11,108 bases of DNA, taken from assembly GCA_003086435.1 (NCBI GenBank), contig QEFD01000105.1, forward strand, positions 1 through 11,108, written 5' to 3'. The stretch comes from Acidianus hospitalis (GTDB lineage: Archaea > Thermoproteota > Thermoprotei_A > Sulfolobales > Sulfolobaceae). The notes below the pieces were generated by a model, which was given only the letters and a program-made list of their open reading frames with translations, was not told the origin of the DNA and searched no databases. Below are positions 1 through 6,556 of the stretch, in pieces; position 1 is the stretch's first letter, and every line of letters starts with the position of its first letter. Position numbers and translations under genes: made by a program.

Positions 1-211
1 TTGTCATACCTAATTCTTCGGCCTTAGATTTTAACCATAGGGCTACTGCCAGACCAGCTAATGTTGGCTTAAATATTACTATTGAAGGCCCTATTGATGA
101 ACTAGAAATTTTTATTGCATGCTTAGAAATTGTTTTCCATCTAGTTTTTGTAATTATTCTTACTAATTCTTTTGCCCTGTCTTTTTCACCTACTGCATAA
201 AATATTATCAT
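1..211 (-). CDS. Unknown protein, N-terminal part (runs off left edge)
   Basis: An open frame on the minus strand starts with ATG at 211 and stays open to the window edge, giving 70 residues that begin MIIFYAVGEKDRAKELVRII. I do not recognise the family. The N-terminus looks like a beta strand followed by a basic amphipathic helix, and a second hydrophobic stretch (GPSIVIFKPTLAGLAVALW) follows near residues 41-59; it could be a buried strand-helix unit or a weak membrane segment. The start choice is supported by a TATA-like box centred about 27 bp upstream, so the mRNA is probably leaderless. A second ATG at 215 is in another frame and stops after nine codons. The CBS gene lies 34 bp upstream on the same strand. 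The frame is convincing as a gene; the function is open. Confidence 0.65.
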   Translation of the reverse strand, partial: MIIFYAVGEKDRAKELVRIITKTRWKTISKHAIKISSSSIGPSIVIFKPTLAGLAVALWLKSKAEELGMT

Positions 212-234
212 ACATAGAAAACAGCTAAAACCTA

Positions 235-242
235 CTTAAAAA
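235..242 (-). promoter_or_regulatory. TATA-like box for the left-edge gene
   Basis: On the minus strand this reads TTTTTAAG, centred about 27 bp upstream of the ATG at 211. It sits in the 34-bp gap just after the stop codon of the CBS gene, so the left-edge gene probably has its own leaderless promoter. Confidence 0.45.
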
Positions 243-245
243 TTT

Positions 246-740
246 TTAGCCGGATCCAGTCCCACAACCACAATACCCAAACTCATCAATTTCCATACCA
301 CACACTGGACAAACCACGCCAGATCCTTTAACTTCTTCAGCAGGTTTACCAAACTGCATTGTATGTACATCTAATAAAGCTCTAGCTAAGTCACGTATAG
401 AAACTATTCCGTACAGTTTTCCATCGCTTTTAATTATTGGTAAATGTCTAAATCCGTTATTTAGCATTACATCTAATGCATCAGTAACTGAAGTGTCTTC
501 AGTTACTCCTTTTACATCCTTAGTCATGTATTTTTCTACTGGGCTGTCAATATCTCTATTAGAAACAGCTCTAACAACATCTCTCTCTGTTATAATTCCA
601 ACTACTCTATTTTGAGAATCTATAACTACTAATGAACCTAAATTATGCTCTTTCATTTCCTTTGCGGCTTCTGCTATTGTAACGTTAGGCTTAACTACAT
701 AAACTTTTGTAGTAGCTATTTGAGAAACTTTTGTTGCCAT
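246..740 (-). CDS. CBS-domain pair protein with C-terminal zinc ribbon
   Basis: A 164-residue cytosolic protein made of two tandem CBS domains (about residues 8-60 and 69-123) followed by a short cysteine cluster. Seen: each CBS repeat has the typical pattern, with [20 protein letters not shown] in the first and [20 protein letters not shown] in the second; the tail has CPVC at 144-147 and CGC at 157-159, four cysteines that could hold one zinc ion. CBS pairs (Bateman modules) usually bind adenine nucleotides such as AMP, ATP or SAM and act as energy-state sensors; a zinc-ribbon tail suggests contact with nucleic acid or a partner protein, but that is inference. There is no fused enzyme domain, so it probably regulates another protein in trans. 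The gap to the metallophosphoesterase gene upstream is only 36 bp, but a weak TATA-like box in it allows separate transcription. Family assignment is firm, ligand and target unknown. Confidence 0.93.
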   Translation of the reverse strand: MATKVSQIATTKVYVVKPNVTIAEAAKEMKEHNLGSLVVIDSQNRVVGIITERDVVRAVSNRDIDSPVEKYMTKDVKGVTEDTSVTDALDVMLNNGFRHLPIIKSDGKLYGIVSIRDLARALLDVHTMQFGKPAEEVKGSGVVCPVCGMEIDEFGYCGCGTGSG

Positions 741-763
741 AAATAAATTATAAAAGATTTAAG

Positions 764-771
764 ACTAAAAA
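764..771 (-). promoter_or_regulatory. Possible TATA box for CBS gene
   Basis: On the minus strand this reads TTTTTAGT, centred about 27 bp upstream of the ATG at 740, in the 36-bp gap after the phosphoesterase gene. The position is right for a leaderless start but the match is weak; co-transcription from the upstream gene is also possible. Confidence 0.3.
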
Positions 772-776
772 CTTTC

Positions 777-1748
777 TTATCCTATTATAAATTGGTAAGC
801 CTTTACTTTTCCTCCTTCTAAAACAACTAAGGCTGCATGCAATAAACCTTCACCATATTCACTCCCTGGATTTATAACTATAGTTCTACCTATTTTATCG
901 AAACCTCTAGACTCGTGAATGTGACCATGAAGACCTAATAAAGGTTGAGTTTCTTCAATTATTTTTCTTACAGCTTGAGACCCAACATGAGTAAATACTA
1001 TTTCTCCTCCCTTAACTACAGGTTTAAGATTTTCATCAAGTAATGGAGCGTTGTCTAAATTACTACCATATGGAGGGGCATGGAAATTAAATATAGACTC
1101 AGATGGGTTAGATAGCTTTTCTACCTCATGTTTTAAAGCTTCGTATAATTTCTCTTCTGGCATTTCTCTGGGCGTATGCCAAGGAGTAGGATTAACATAA
1201 CCATAAGAAATCATTTCATATTTATCTATATTAACAACTTTTCCCTCAGTTTTTATCATTATATCACTTTCATCTAATACATTAAATAAATATTCTGGAT
1301 CATCGTTGCCTAAATTAACGTAAATTGGAATATTGAGACCTTTATATCTCTCTTCAGCAATTTTTATCCAATTTCTTACAACCTCAGTCATAGCATTTTT
1401 AAAAGCCTCATCTACCTTTCTTTTATCATGTTTCATATCTTCGAATTCCTCTCTGCTAACAATAACATAATAATTTCCTTGATTTCTAATCTCTGATATT
1501 TTCTGAGCTAATAGATCTTTAGAAAATATATTTCCATCTATCTCATAGTTTCCATCATTGAGCTCAATTATTGGTATTAAGGCTTTACCCGCTAGATCTC
1601 CCCCTATTATTAAAGCATCAACTTTATACATTTTACCTGCATTAAGAAACTTCTTGAAAACTATATCAGAGCCATGAAGATCGGAAGTAAATAAGATTCT
1701 CACTTGCTTGCTATCGTTGTTATTTTTCTTCCTATTAAATAGCCCCAC
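777..1748 (-). CDS. Calcineurin-like metallophosphoesterase
   Basis: A 323-residue protein of the calcineurin-like phosphoesterase superfamily, which hydrolyses phosphomono- or diesters using a two-metal centre. Seen: the ordered metal and catalytic motifs are all present, SDLHG (D23, H25), GGDLAG (D51), GNDD (N148, with D149 in place of the usual H), H223 in FNFHAPP, and the final GHIH (H276, H278). The Asn-His pair typical of many family members appears as Asn-Asp, as in archaeal subfamilies that resemble the YfcE/ICC-like group; the substrate cannot be read from the sequence. No signal peptide is visible; the N-terminal dozen residues are basic and Asn-rich and precede the first strand. 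The start is GTG at 1748, supported by a strong TATA-like box about 27 bp upstream and no ribosome-binding site, so the transcript is probably leaderless. It is divergent from the histidine phosphatase gene 81 bp away. Confidence 0.92.
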   Translation of the reverse strand: MGLFNRKKNNNDSKQVRILFTSDLHGSDIVFKKFLNAGKMYKVDALIIGGDLAGKALIPIIELNDGNYEIDGNIFSKDLLAQKISEIRNQGNYYVIVSREEFEDMKHDKRKVDEAFKNAMTEVVRNWIKIAEERYKGLNIPIYVNLGNDDPEYLFNVLDESDIMIKTEGKVVNIDKYEMISYGYVNPTPWHTPREMPEEKLYEALKHEVEKLSNPSESIFNFHAPPYGSNLDNAPLLDENLKPVVKGGEIVFTHVGSQAVRKIIEETQPLLGLHGHIHESRGFDKIGRTIVINPGSEYGEGLLHAALVVLEGGKVKAYQFIIG

Positions 1749-1766
1749 GCTTTAAACTTAAAGTGA

Positions 1767-1780
1767 TATAATATTTAAAA
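1767..1780 (-). promoter_or_regulatory. TATA box for metallophosphoesterase gene
   Basis: On the minus strand this reads TTTTAAATATTATA, with its core centred about 27 bp upstream of the GTG at 1748. The distance fits a leaderless transcript starting at or next to the GTG and supports this non-ATG start. Confidence 0.6.
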
Positions 1781-1829
1781 GTTGTTTAACCGATAAACAA
1801 AAAAGTCAGACATCAAATAGTTCATAGAG

Positions 1830-2462
1830 ATGGTATTAGTATTATTCGTTAGACATGGACATAGTGTCTCTAATCAGAACAAAATATTATCGCACGATGT
1901 TAACAATTATCCTTTGACGGAAGAAGGACAAAGTCAAGCTAAAAATACTGCCAAAGAATTATTAAAACTTAAAATAACTAAGATTTTCACTAGTCCTATA
2001 CTTAGAGCATATCAAACTGCTACAATAATAGCAAATGAATTAGGTCTAATACCGATTATAGACGATCGATTAAGGGAAAGGTATCTCGGCGATCTAAATA
2101 ATAAAAAATTTGACCCCTCCGATCATTGGAAAATAAAATTAATAAAGGGTCAAATAGAAGTTAAAGGTCTAGAACCTTGGGAATCTATGCAAAGGAGAAT
2201 GATAGAATTTGTTAATTCTATCAAGAATGAGGAAGGTGCAATAGTCGCTGTTTCTCACTATGATCCTATAAGAGCACTTATAGGCTATATTTTAGGCTTA
2301 GATGATATCTCTGCCTTTGGAATTTCCTTGCCAAACGCTAGTATAACTGCTATAGAAATGATTGACGGAAAGTTTAGAATACATTCTATAGGATCTCCTA
2401 TACTTTCACAGGAGTTATTAAATAGACTTAATAGATATATTATTACTATTAATCAAAGATAG
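1830..2462 (+). CDS. Histidine phosphatase (phosphoglycerate mutase-like)
   Basis: A 210-residue member of the histidine phosphatase superfamily (PGAM-like branch). Seen: the RHG signature at 8-10 with nucleophile H9, the phosphate-pocket arginine R59 in [10 protein letters not shown], the acid candidate E83 in RLRERYLG, and the second catalytic histidine H143 in VSHYDPIRA. All catalytic-pocket residues are present, so an active phosphatase is likely; a cofactor-dependent mutase is less likely because archaeal glycolysis normally uses the unrelated iPGM, but substrate is unknown. Length is normal for the family. The ATG at 1830 begins right at the first core strand. I see no clear TATA box at -26, only a weak TGTTTAAC at 1783-1790 that would give a short leader. 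The last 45 bp overlap, tail to tail, the end of dtdA, and a T6 tract just after the stop probably ends its transcript. Confidence 0.93.
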   Translation: MVLVLFVRHGHSVSNQNKILSHDVNNYPLTEEGQSQAKNTAKELLKLKITKIFTSPILRAYQTATIIANELGLIPIIDDRLRERYLGDLNNKKFDPSDHWKIKLIKGQIEVKGLEPWESMQRRMIEFVNSIKNEEGAIVAVSHYDPIRALIGYILGLDDISAFGISLPNASITAIEMIDGKFRIHSIGSPILSQELLNRLNRYIITINQR

Positions 2463-3131
2463 TATTTTTTCTCTAGTTTTCTGGTTTAAGCTATCGAATA
2501 ATATAGTATCAATTTTGTTAATTGTTTTTTCTAATGCTTGTTGAATAATGTTCGAATTTAATTCTGATATATAATGTTTAGATATAATATGCGAGATACA
2601 TGATTTCATTGCAAGCTTTGAAACATTATGTGCATAATGAGGGCCACCAAAAGCTAAAATAACATTATCACAAGTAGTTTCCTCTAATCTCTCAATTCCC
2701 CTTAAAACTGCGTCAACTAAATTTTTAACTAACTTCTCGTTGTTCCAATATTCTTCACTACTGCCTACTTCGGCGAAAATCACTGGGACAGTTTGATAAG
2801 TAGGGCCGTGATGAGTTGCTTCAAATACTTTATCTATGTTAATATCAATTTTTGATATTTCCCGGTATATTGAAGTTATAAGTCTTGGAAATGCTATCCC
2901 TAATTTATTTGCCTCTCCTCCCATTGTTTTATTACCTATATTACCTGGGTGATGGACAGTCAATGAAGGAATCTTTGCAGTGCTCTCATGTCTACATATT
3001 ACTACTATTGCATCACCAGAATTATATTTAAAATCTATTACATCTTCGTTTATTTCTTCAAATTTATATCCTAATTTTCTAACAGTTTTTCCCACTGCGT
3101 CAACGTTAGAAATAATTACTTTAATATTCAT
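2418..3131 (-). CDS. dtdA: D-aminoacyl-tRNA deacylase (DTD2/GEK1 type)
   Basis: A 237-residue protein of the archaeal/plant DTD2 family, a zinc-dependent enzyme that removes D-amino acids wrongly attached to tRNA so that free tRNA is recovered. Seen: the hallmark motifs in order, RHES at 47-50, TVHHPGN at 58-64, [10 protein letters not shown] from 105, FGGPHYA at 161-167, and late histidines at 181 and 186. Family knowledge: DTD2 is unrelated in fold to bacterial DTD and is the usual form in archaea; plant DTD2 has also been linked to clearing aldehyde-modified D-aminoacyl-tRNA. The ATG overlaps the TGA of the upstream flavoprotein gene (shared ATGA, 3128-3131), so the two are co-transcribed and probably translationally coupled. 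Its last 45 bp overlap the convergent histidine phosphatase gene. No residue looks missing; assignment is firm. Confidence 0.96.
   Translation of the reverse strand: MNIKVIISNVDAVGKTVRKLGYKFEEINEDVIDFKYNSGDAIVVICRHESTAKIPSLTVHHPGNIGNKTMGGEANKLGIAFPRLITSIYREISKIDINIDKVFEATHHGPTYQTVPVIFAEVGSSEEYWNNEKLVKNLVDAVLRGIERLEETTCDNVILAFGGPHYAHNVSKLAMKSCISHIISKHYISELNSNIIQQALEKTINKIDTILFDSLNQKTREKILSLINSNNISIKSI
2465..2470 (+). terminator. T-tract terminator of histidine phosphatase gene
   Basis: Six consecutive T residues start 3 nt after the TAG stop at 2462, followed by CTCTAGTTTTCT. Archaeal polymerases release at such T-rich stretches. The site lies inside the coding region of the opposing dtdA gene. 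Confidence 0.45.
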
Positions 3132-4021
3132 CCTTTTAACATCTCCTTTACTTTTTCTGCTAAATATGGAGCTATTGCATATCCAAACCTATATCCTCCA
3201 ACGAGCATAAGATTTTTAAAAGGTTTAATTATGACTGGTTCGTTATTTTCACTTACACTTCTAAATCCTACTCTAATTTCAAGGTTACTTTTGTTTATCA
3301 ATTCACTAAAAGTTGAAATTGTTTTCTTAACTTCTTCGAAATCTATATCCATAGAGCTATCCTGCTTAGAATCTCCATTTAAATACATCTTTTTCCCTTG
3401 GACCGCTATTCTATCACCTATAACTACTATTCCATTTAACTTCTTATACGGTTCGGCTATTATTAAATGCCCTTTAAAAGGAATTAGTTTAACATAATTA
3501 CCTATAAGATCTGAAAGAAGATAGCTTGCAGTAATAATGTAATTTTCTCCTTTTAATACTCCTGCGGAAGTTTCTATGCTTTCTACATAATTATCTTTTA
3601 CATCAATTTTAGTAACTTTAGCGTGAAGGAAAGGAAATTCTTTTCCAATCTTCTGTAATAATTCATCTCCATCTATGAAAAGTGAATTATCAAAATATTC
3701 AGCGTATTCTAAATCTATTGAAGGTTCTATCTCTTTTATTTCCTTTTTATCCATCATTTTACCTCCTCCTAAAGGCTTCTCGGATTTTCTTAGCAAGAAT
3801 GTTTTTCTAAAATATATTCCGAACTCATTAGCTATTTTCACATAATCGTCTTCCCCTTTTAGGCATTCGTTGAAATATTTTCCACATAATGGAGGAATTA
3901 TTGACCATAAACTAGCGTTAGAATTTCTTAAGTTTTCTTTTTCATCAATTATCATTGCATCTGAAATCTTGACAGCAGTAAATAGTCCAGTTATTCCTCC
4001 TCCAATAATGATATTGACCAT
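3128..4021 (-). CDS. DAO-type FAD-dependent oxidoreductase
   Basis: A 297-residue flavoprotein of the D-amino-acid oxidase/glycine oxidase (DAO) superfamily. Seen: a Rossmann FAD motif at the very N-terminus (IIIGGGITGL, glycines 7, 9 and 12), an acidic residue at the end of the second strand (IIDEKE, 24-29), a central PFKGHLIIAE strand at 181-190 that matches the conserved P-x-K/R-G-x segment, and a C-terminal LMLVGGYRFGYAIAP (271-285) equivalent to the family's second glycine-rich FAD/substrate element. It is shorter than most family members (about 350-400 residues). The substrate is not shown by sequence: D-amino acids, glycine, sarcosine or another amine are possible. Its 4-bp overlap with dtdA makes D-amino-acid oxidation the most attractive idea. 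The ATG start is backed by a TATA box at about -26, so it leads a leaderless two-gene operon. Confidence 0.9.
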   Translation of the reverse strand: MVNIIIGGGITGLFTAVKISDAMIIDEKENLRNSNASLWSIIPPLCGKYFNECLKGEDDYVKIANEFGIYFRKTFLLRKSEKPLGGGKMMDKKEIKEIEPSIDLEYAEYFDNSLFIDGDELLQKIGKEFPFLHAKVTKIDVKDNYVESIETSAGVLKGENYIITASYLLSDLIGNYVKLIPFKGHLIIAEPYKKLNGIVVIGDRIAVQGKKMYLNGDSKQDSSMDIDFEEVKKTISTFSELINKSNLEIRVGFRSVSENNEPVIIKPFKNLMLVGGYRFGYAIAPYLAEKVKEMLKG

Positions 4022-4042
4022 AACTTTAGATTTAGTTCTTCC

Positions 4043-4050
4043 AATATAAA
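4043..4050 (-). promoter_or_regulatory. TATA box for flavoprotein-dtdA operon
   Basis: On the minus strand this reads TTTATATT, centred about 26 bp from the ATG at 4021. It directly abuts the TATA box of the divergent thioredoxin gene, so the upstream BRE region of each promoter is the TATA box of the other. Confidence 0.6.
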
Positions 4051-4051
4051 C

Positions 4052-4059
4052 TTTTTAAA
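4052..4059 (+). promoter_or_regulatory. TATA box for thioredoxin operon
   Basis: TTTTTAAA centred about 26 bp upstream of the ATG at 4082, fitting a leaderless start. The whole divergent intergenic region is 60 bp and holds both promoters back to back. Confidence 0.6.
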
Positions 4060-4081
4060 TTATGAAATAGACTACTTACTT

Positions 4082-4504
4082 ATGAGTAGCGATTACGATC
4101 CAGAACTAGAGGAGTTATTAAAGAAAAAAATTAAACAGATAATGAACACAAGTAAAGGCATGCAAGAAAATCAAAAAACCCAAGAAGAACTAGTAGCACA
4201 TTTAGATAGCAACACTTTTGATAATTTTATAAAATCTCATAAGGTAGCAGTAATAGACTTTTGGGCAGAATGGTGCGCTCCTTGCATAATGTTAGCACCA
4301 ATTATTGAGGAATTAGCAAAAGATTATCCACAAGTAGGATTTGGAAAAGTGAATTCTGATGAAAACCAGGATATTGCAGCAAGATATGGAGTTATGAGTT
4401 TACCTACCGTTATATTCTTTAAGAATGGAGAACCTGTAGATGAAGTCATAGGAGCTGTTCCAAGGGAAGAAATTGAAATAAGAATTAAGGAATTACTAAA
4501 GTGA
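4082..4504 (+). CDS. Thioredoxin with N-terminal extension
   Basis: A 140-residue cytosolic thioredoxin, a dithiol-disulfide carrier reduced by thioredoxin reductase. Seen: the thioredoxin fold covers about residues 36-140, with active site WCAPC (C65, C68), the cis-proline in MSLPT (P108), and the strand FFKNGEPVDEVIGAVP with the usual C-terminal glycine. The dipeptide between the cysteines is Ala-Pro rather than the classical Gly-Pro, a minor variant that can shift redox potential. Unusually there is a highly charged, probably helical extension of about 35 residues (DPELEELLKKKIKQIM and on); no signal peptide or TM segment. ATG at 4082 is preceded by a TATA box at about -26. The stop at 4502-4504 is 6 bp from the next gene, so the two form an operon. 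Which of the cell's thioredoxins this is cannot be told. Confidence 0.95.
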   Translation: MSSDYDPELEELLKKKIKQIMNTSKGMQENQKTQEELVAHLDSNTFDNFIKSHKVAVIDFWAEWCAPCIMLAPIIEELAKDYPQVGFGKVNSDENQDIAARYGVMSLPTVIFFKNGEPVDEVIGAVPREEIEIRIKELLK

Positions 4505-4505
4505 T
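4501..4505 (+). promoter_or_regulatory. Shine-Dalgarno overlapping thioredoxin stop codon
   Basis: GTGAT, complementary to the archaeal 16S rRNA tail (AUCACCUC), lies 5 nt before the ATG at 4511 and contains the TGA stop of the thioredoxin gene. This is the expected arrangement for an internal operon gene and supports the 4511 start. Confidence 0.55.
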
Positions 4506-4510
4506 AATTA

Positions 4511-5155
4511 ATGAAACCTTTGCTCTTAGGCGTGGATGGTTTAAGCTATAGTAGTTTCATGAAGTGTAATCCTAGATTCTTACTTACTTTATTTAGTAGT
4601 GCATTTAGAGGAGTTGTTGTAAATAGAAAACCCCAGCATCCTGCATCATCGTGGATGTCAGTCCTTGAAATGAGAGATATAAGTGGCAATTCATTCTATA
4701 TTAAAGTTGAAGAAAAACCAACATTAATTAAAGAGACTAATGCAGTTGCAATAAATTTACCTATAACAAATCCAACTTATGGTGAATTAGGCTTTCCTTA
4801 TGATTCTAATTTAACAGCCAAGGATGAGATAGACAAAGTAATAGAAGCAATTCTTGATTCACTAGAAGAGCAGCCAGTAATTGCTGATATTACTGCTATA
4901 GATAGGCTAGTGAGAGTAAATCTACAAGCAAAATGTGAAATATATAAAGAGGTTGATGATGGGTTAAGAAAGCTTTTAAGGAAGGTTGATGATTTCATAT
5001 TATTTTCACCTTATGGAGAGCCAAAATCAGATAAAATGTGTGATCATGAAGACTATGGAGTTTACTTATCAACAGTTCCAAGGCCTAATGAACACGATAC
5101 TGTAAAATTACCAGAGATTGGGCTTTTGTTTAAGAGATTAGCCTCTCAAAGCTAA
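4511..5155 (+). CDS. Short alkaline-phosphatase-superfamily protein, probably degenerate
   Basis: A 214-residue protein that resembles a shortened type I phosphodiesterase/nucleotide pyrophosphatase of the alkaline phosphatase superfamily. Seen: LLLGVDGLSY at the N-terminus (usual first metal-ligand strand), HPASSWMS at 43-50 where the family has a P-A-W-T/S nucleophile loop, INLPITNPTYGE at 81-92 resembling the conserved N-x-P-x-T-Y-P segment, ADITAIDRLVR at 125-135 in the place of the D-x3-D-x3-H metal motif, and SPYGE at 166-170 where SDHG is expected. The second metal-site His and the SDHG Asp-His are therefore absent, and the length is about half that of active relatives, so catalysis is doubtful; a binding or regulatory role is possible. 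It follows thioredoxin by 6 bp with a Shine-Dalgarno site. Its stop codon overlaps that of the convergent DUF84 gene (CTAA, 5152-5155). Confidence 0.75.
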   Translation: MKPLLLGVDGLSYSSFMKCNPRFLLTLFSSAFRGVVVNRKPQHPASSWMSVLEMRDISGNSFYIKVEEKPTLIKETNAVAINLPITNPTYGELGFPYDSNLTAKDEIDKVIEAILDSLEEQPVIADITAIDRLVRVNLQAKCEIYKEVDDGLRKLLRKVDDFILFSPYGEPKSDKMCDHEDYGVYLSTVPRPNEHDTVKLPEIGLLFKRLASQS

Positions 5156-5661
5156 ATATTTTTGTTATAAAATGGATATAATGCTAGAATTACTGGATCT
5201 ACATATAACCTTTTTCTATCAATATATTTAGTAAGAATTCCAACAGCGCCTTCAGAATATTTTGTACCAGACCTAGAGTAAACCTTATCTACAGCATAGC
5301 CTAGTTCAATACCTTGATTTATATACTTCACTACTTTTGGAGGTAAAGTGAAAGATGCAGACTTTGAAAAGTTTTCATTACCTTCCTTATCTACTGCGTA
5401 TACTACGGCAAACGCTAATACTTTGTTATATTCAAAGCATATTCCGCCTTCTATTCCTATTCCTATATCAGCGTTTGCAGTTATCAATGCTCTAATTGCC
5501 CTGTTTCTTGCACCAAATAGAGTTTCTTTACAGTAAGGTTGAGAAGAAACTCCAGAATCTACTTCCACTGGAATTATTTCAGCCTTTAGCCCGATAATAT
5601 TTAATGCTTCTTTTACCGCCTCAACTTTAGTCCTATTTTTACTACCTACTGAAACTAACAT
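5152..5661 (-). CDS. DUF84/YjjX-type inosine/xanthosine triphosphatase
   Basis: A 169-residue member of the NTPase DUF84 (YjjX) family, house-cleaning enzymes that hydrolyse non-canonical purine triphosphates such as ITP and XTP to their diphosphates. Seen: the opening VSVGSKNRTKVEAV, VSSQPYCKETLFGARNRA at 38-55, GIGIEGGI at 67-74, and a late EGAVGILTKYIDRKRLY segment followed by ALYPF, all in the family order. I start it at the ATG at 5661 because the family begins there; a longer reading from 5691 would add ten residues that match nothing and run across the start of the divergent gene. No good TATA box sits at -26; a weak CTTAGTATAT (5676-5685) is closer. Only 28 bp separate it from the MqnA/D-like gene. 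A role in protecting DNA and RNA from deaminated nucleotides is plausible at high temperature. Confidence 0.9.
   Translation of the reverse strand: MLVSVGSKNRTKVEAVKEALNIIGLKAEIIPVEVDSGVSSQPYCKETLFGARNRAIRALITANADIGIGIEGGICFEYNKVLAFAVVYAVDKEGNENFSKSASFTLPPKVVKYINQGIELGYAVDKVYSRSGTKYSEGAVGILTKYIDRKRLYVDPVILALYPFYNKNI
5159..5163 (+). terminator. Possible T-tract terminator of thioredoxin operon
   Basis: TATTTTTG begins 2 nt after the TAA stop at 5155 and is the nearest T-run. It lies within the end of the convergent NTPase gene. The run is short, so this is tentative. Confidence 0.25.
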
Positions 5662-5668
5662 TTTTAAC
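5661..5668 (+). promoter_or_regulatory. TATA box for MqnA/D-like gene
   Basis: TTTTTAAC centred about 26 bp before the ATG at 5690, which favours that start over the upstream ATG at 5669. The box shares a base with the start codon of the opposite-strand NTPase gene, so the two transcription units overlap at their 5' ends. Confidence 0.5.
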
Positions 5669-5689
5669 TTGCAGGATATACTAAGATTC

Positions 5690-6556
5690 ATGGTAACAAT
5701 AAAAGTTGGCGCCCTAGCGGATTCGGGCGATCTATATCCTTTTATACCATTAATTGAAGGAAAAATAAAACCAGAAGGTTTTAACTTAGAAATTGAGGTT
5801 ATACCAACTGTTCAAGATGTAAACGAGAAAGTACTAAAGAAGGAAGTCGATGTATCGGTGCCATCAGCTGCTATGTATCCTTACATTCAAGACGATTATT
5901 ATATTATGACTAACGCAGTAGCTTCTGCAGTAGATGGAATAACAGGTATGCCAATTTTAGCTTCTAAAGAAATGAGTTTAGATGAAGTCAAGAAATCTAG
6001 ATTAATAGTTCACGGCCCAAATACTTCGGCCTTTACTCTTTATAAGTTACTTATAGGAAAATATGGAAAATTAGTAATAATTAAGAGAGTTTTAGACGAA
6101 ATCAAGGGCTTAGGTACTGAAGGCGACGTGCTAGTTGCTGTTCATGAAATTAAAATGATGTACGCAATGCAGAAATTAGGTGTTAAATATTACAAAATAG
6201 GTAGTATGTGGGATATGTGGAAGAATGTTTCAAACAATGCTCCAATGCCAATGGGTATGGTTGTAGTATCTAAAGAATTAGGAAAAGATTTAGCTTTAAA
6301 ATTCAAGGAAGTTTACGAGAAAAGCAAAAAATATGCAGAAAAGAATTTACAGGAAATAATTCCTAAAGATGTTGAGATAATGAGAGAAGCACAAGGAGCT
6401 AATTTAGATAAGGAAATAGTAGAAAAAACCATATGGGCAGACATTCAAGAATATAACGTCCCCGAAAACGAAGTTATTAAAGGTTTAGAAACATTCTATA
6501 GGCTTACAGAAGAAAAGGGAATTTTACCTAAAGTTAAGAAGCTAGACTTAATTTAA
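5690..6556 (+). CDS. MqnA/MqnD-like periplasmic-binding-fold protein
   Basis: A 288-residue protein with the two-lobed fold of the MqnA/MqnD family (futalosine pathway of menaquinone synthesis), also related to ABC substrate-binding proteins. Seen: it opens with VGALADSGDLYPFIPLIEGK, then an alternating lobe including VDVSVPSAAMYPYI and the loop RLIVHGPNTSAFTLYKLL, typical of the ligand-cleft residues, and ends with a helical LETFYRLTEEKGILP. There is no signal peptide or lipobox, so it is cytosolic and more enzyme-like than a transport receptor. No other menaquinone gene is in the window, and Sulfolobales use caldariella-type quinones, so the reaction is unknown. I start it at the ATG at 5690, 21 bp inside the longest reading, because of the TATA box at -26. 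Its TAA overlaps that of the convergent HTH gene. Confidence 0.85.
   Translation: MVTIKVGALADSGDLYPFIPLIEGKIKPEGFNLEIEVIPTVQDVNEKVLKKEVDVSVPSAAMYPYIQDDYYIMTNAVASAVDGITGMPILASKEMSLDEVKKSRLIVHGPNTSAFTLYKLLIGKYGKLVIIKRVLDEIKGLGTEGDVLVAVHEIKMMYAMQKLGVKYYKIGSMWDMWKNVSNNAPMPMGMVVVSKELGKDLALKFKEVYEKSKKYAEKNLQEIIPKDVEIMREAQGANLDKEIVEKTIWADIQEYNVPENEVIKGLETFYRLTEEKGILPKVKKLDLI

Noticed and set aside
2980..3497. Plus-strand frames at 2980-3210 and 3231-3497
   Set aside because: They are antisense to dtdA and the flavoprotein gene, which show full family motifs; the frames have no domain pattern.
4798..5536. Frames at 4798-4998 (minus) and 5348-5536 (plus)
   Set aside because: Low-complexity Ser-rich or hydrophobic antisense shadows of the phosphatase-like and DUF84 genes.
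5669..5689. Longer start (ATG at 5669) for the MqnA/D-like gene
   Set aside because: The TATA box at 5661-5668 fits the ATG at 5690 and would be far too close to 5669; the extra seven residues precede the first core strand.
5662..5691. Longer start (ATG at 5691) for the DUF84 NTPase
   Set aside because: The family begins at the VSVGSKN strand after the ATG at 5661; the ten extra residues match nothing and would run across the divergent gene's start.
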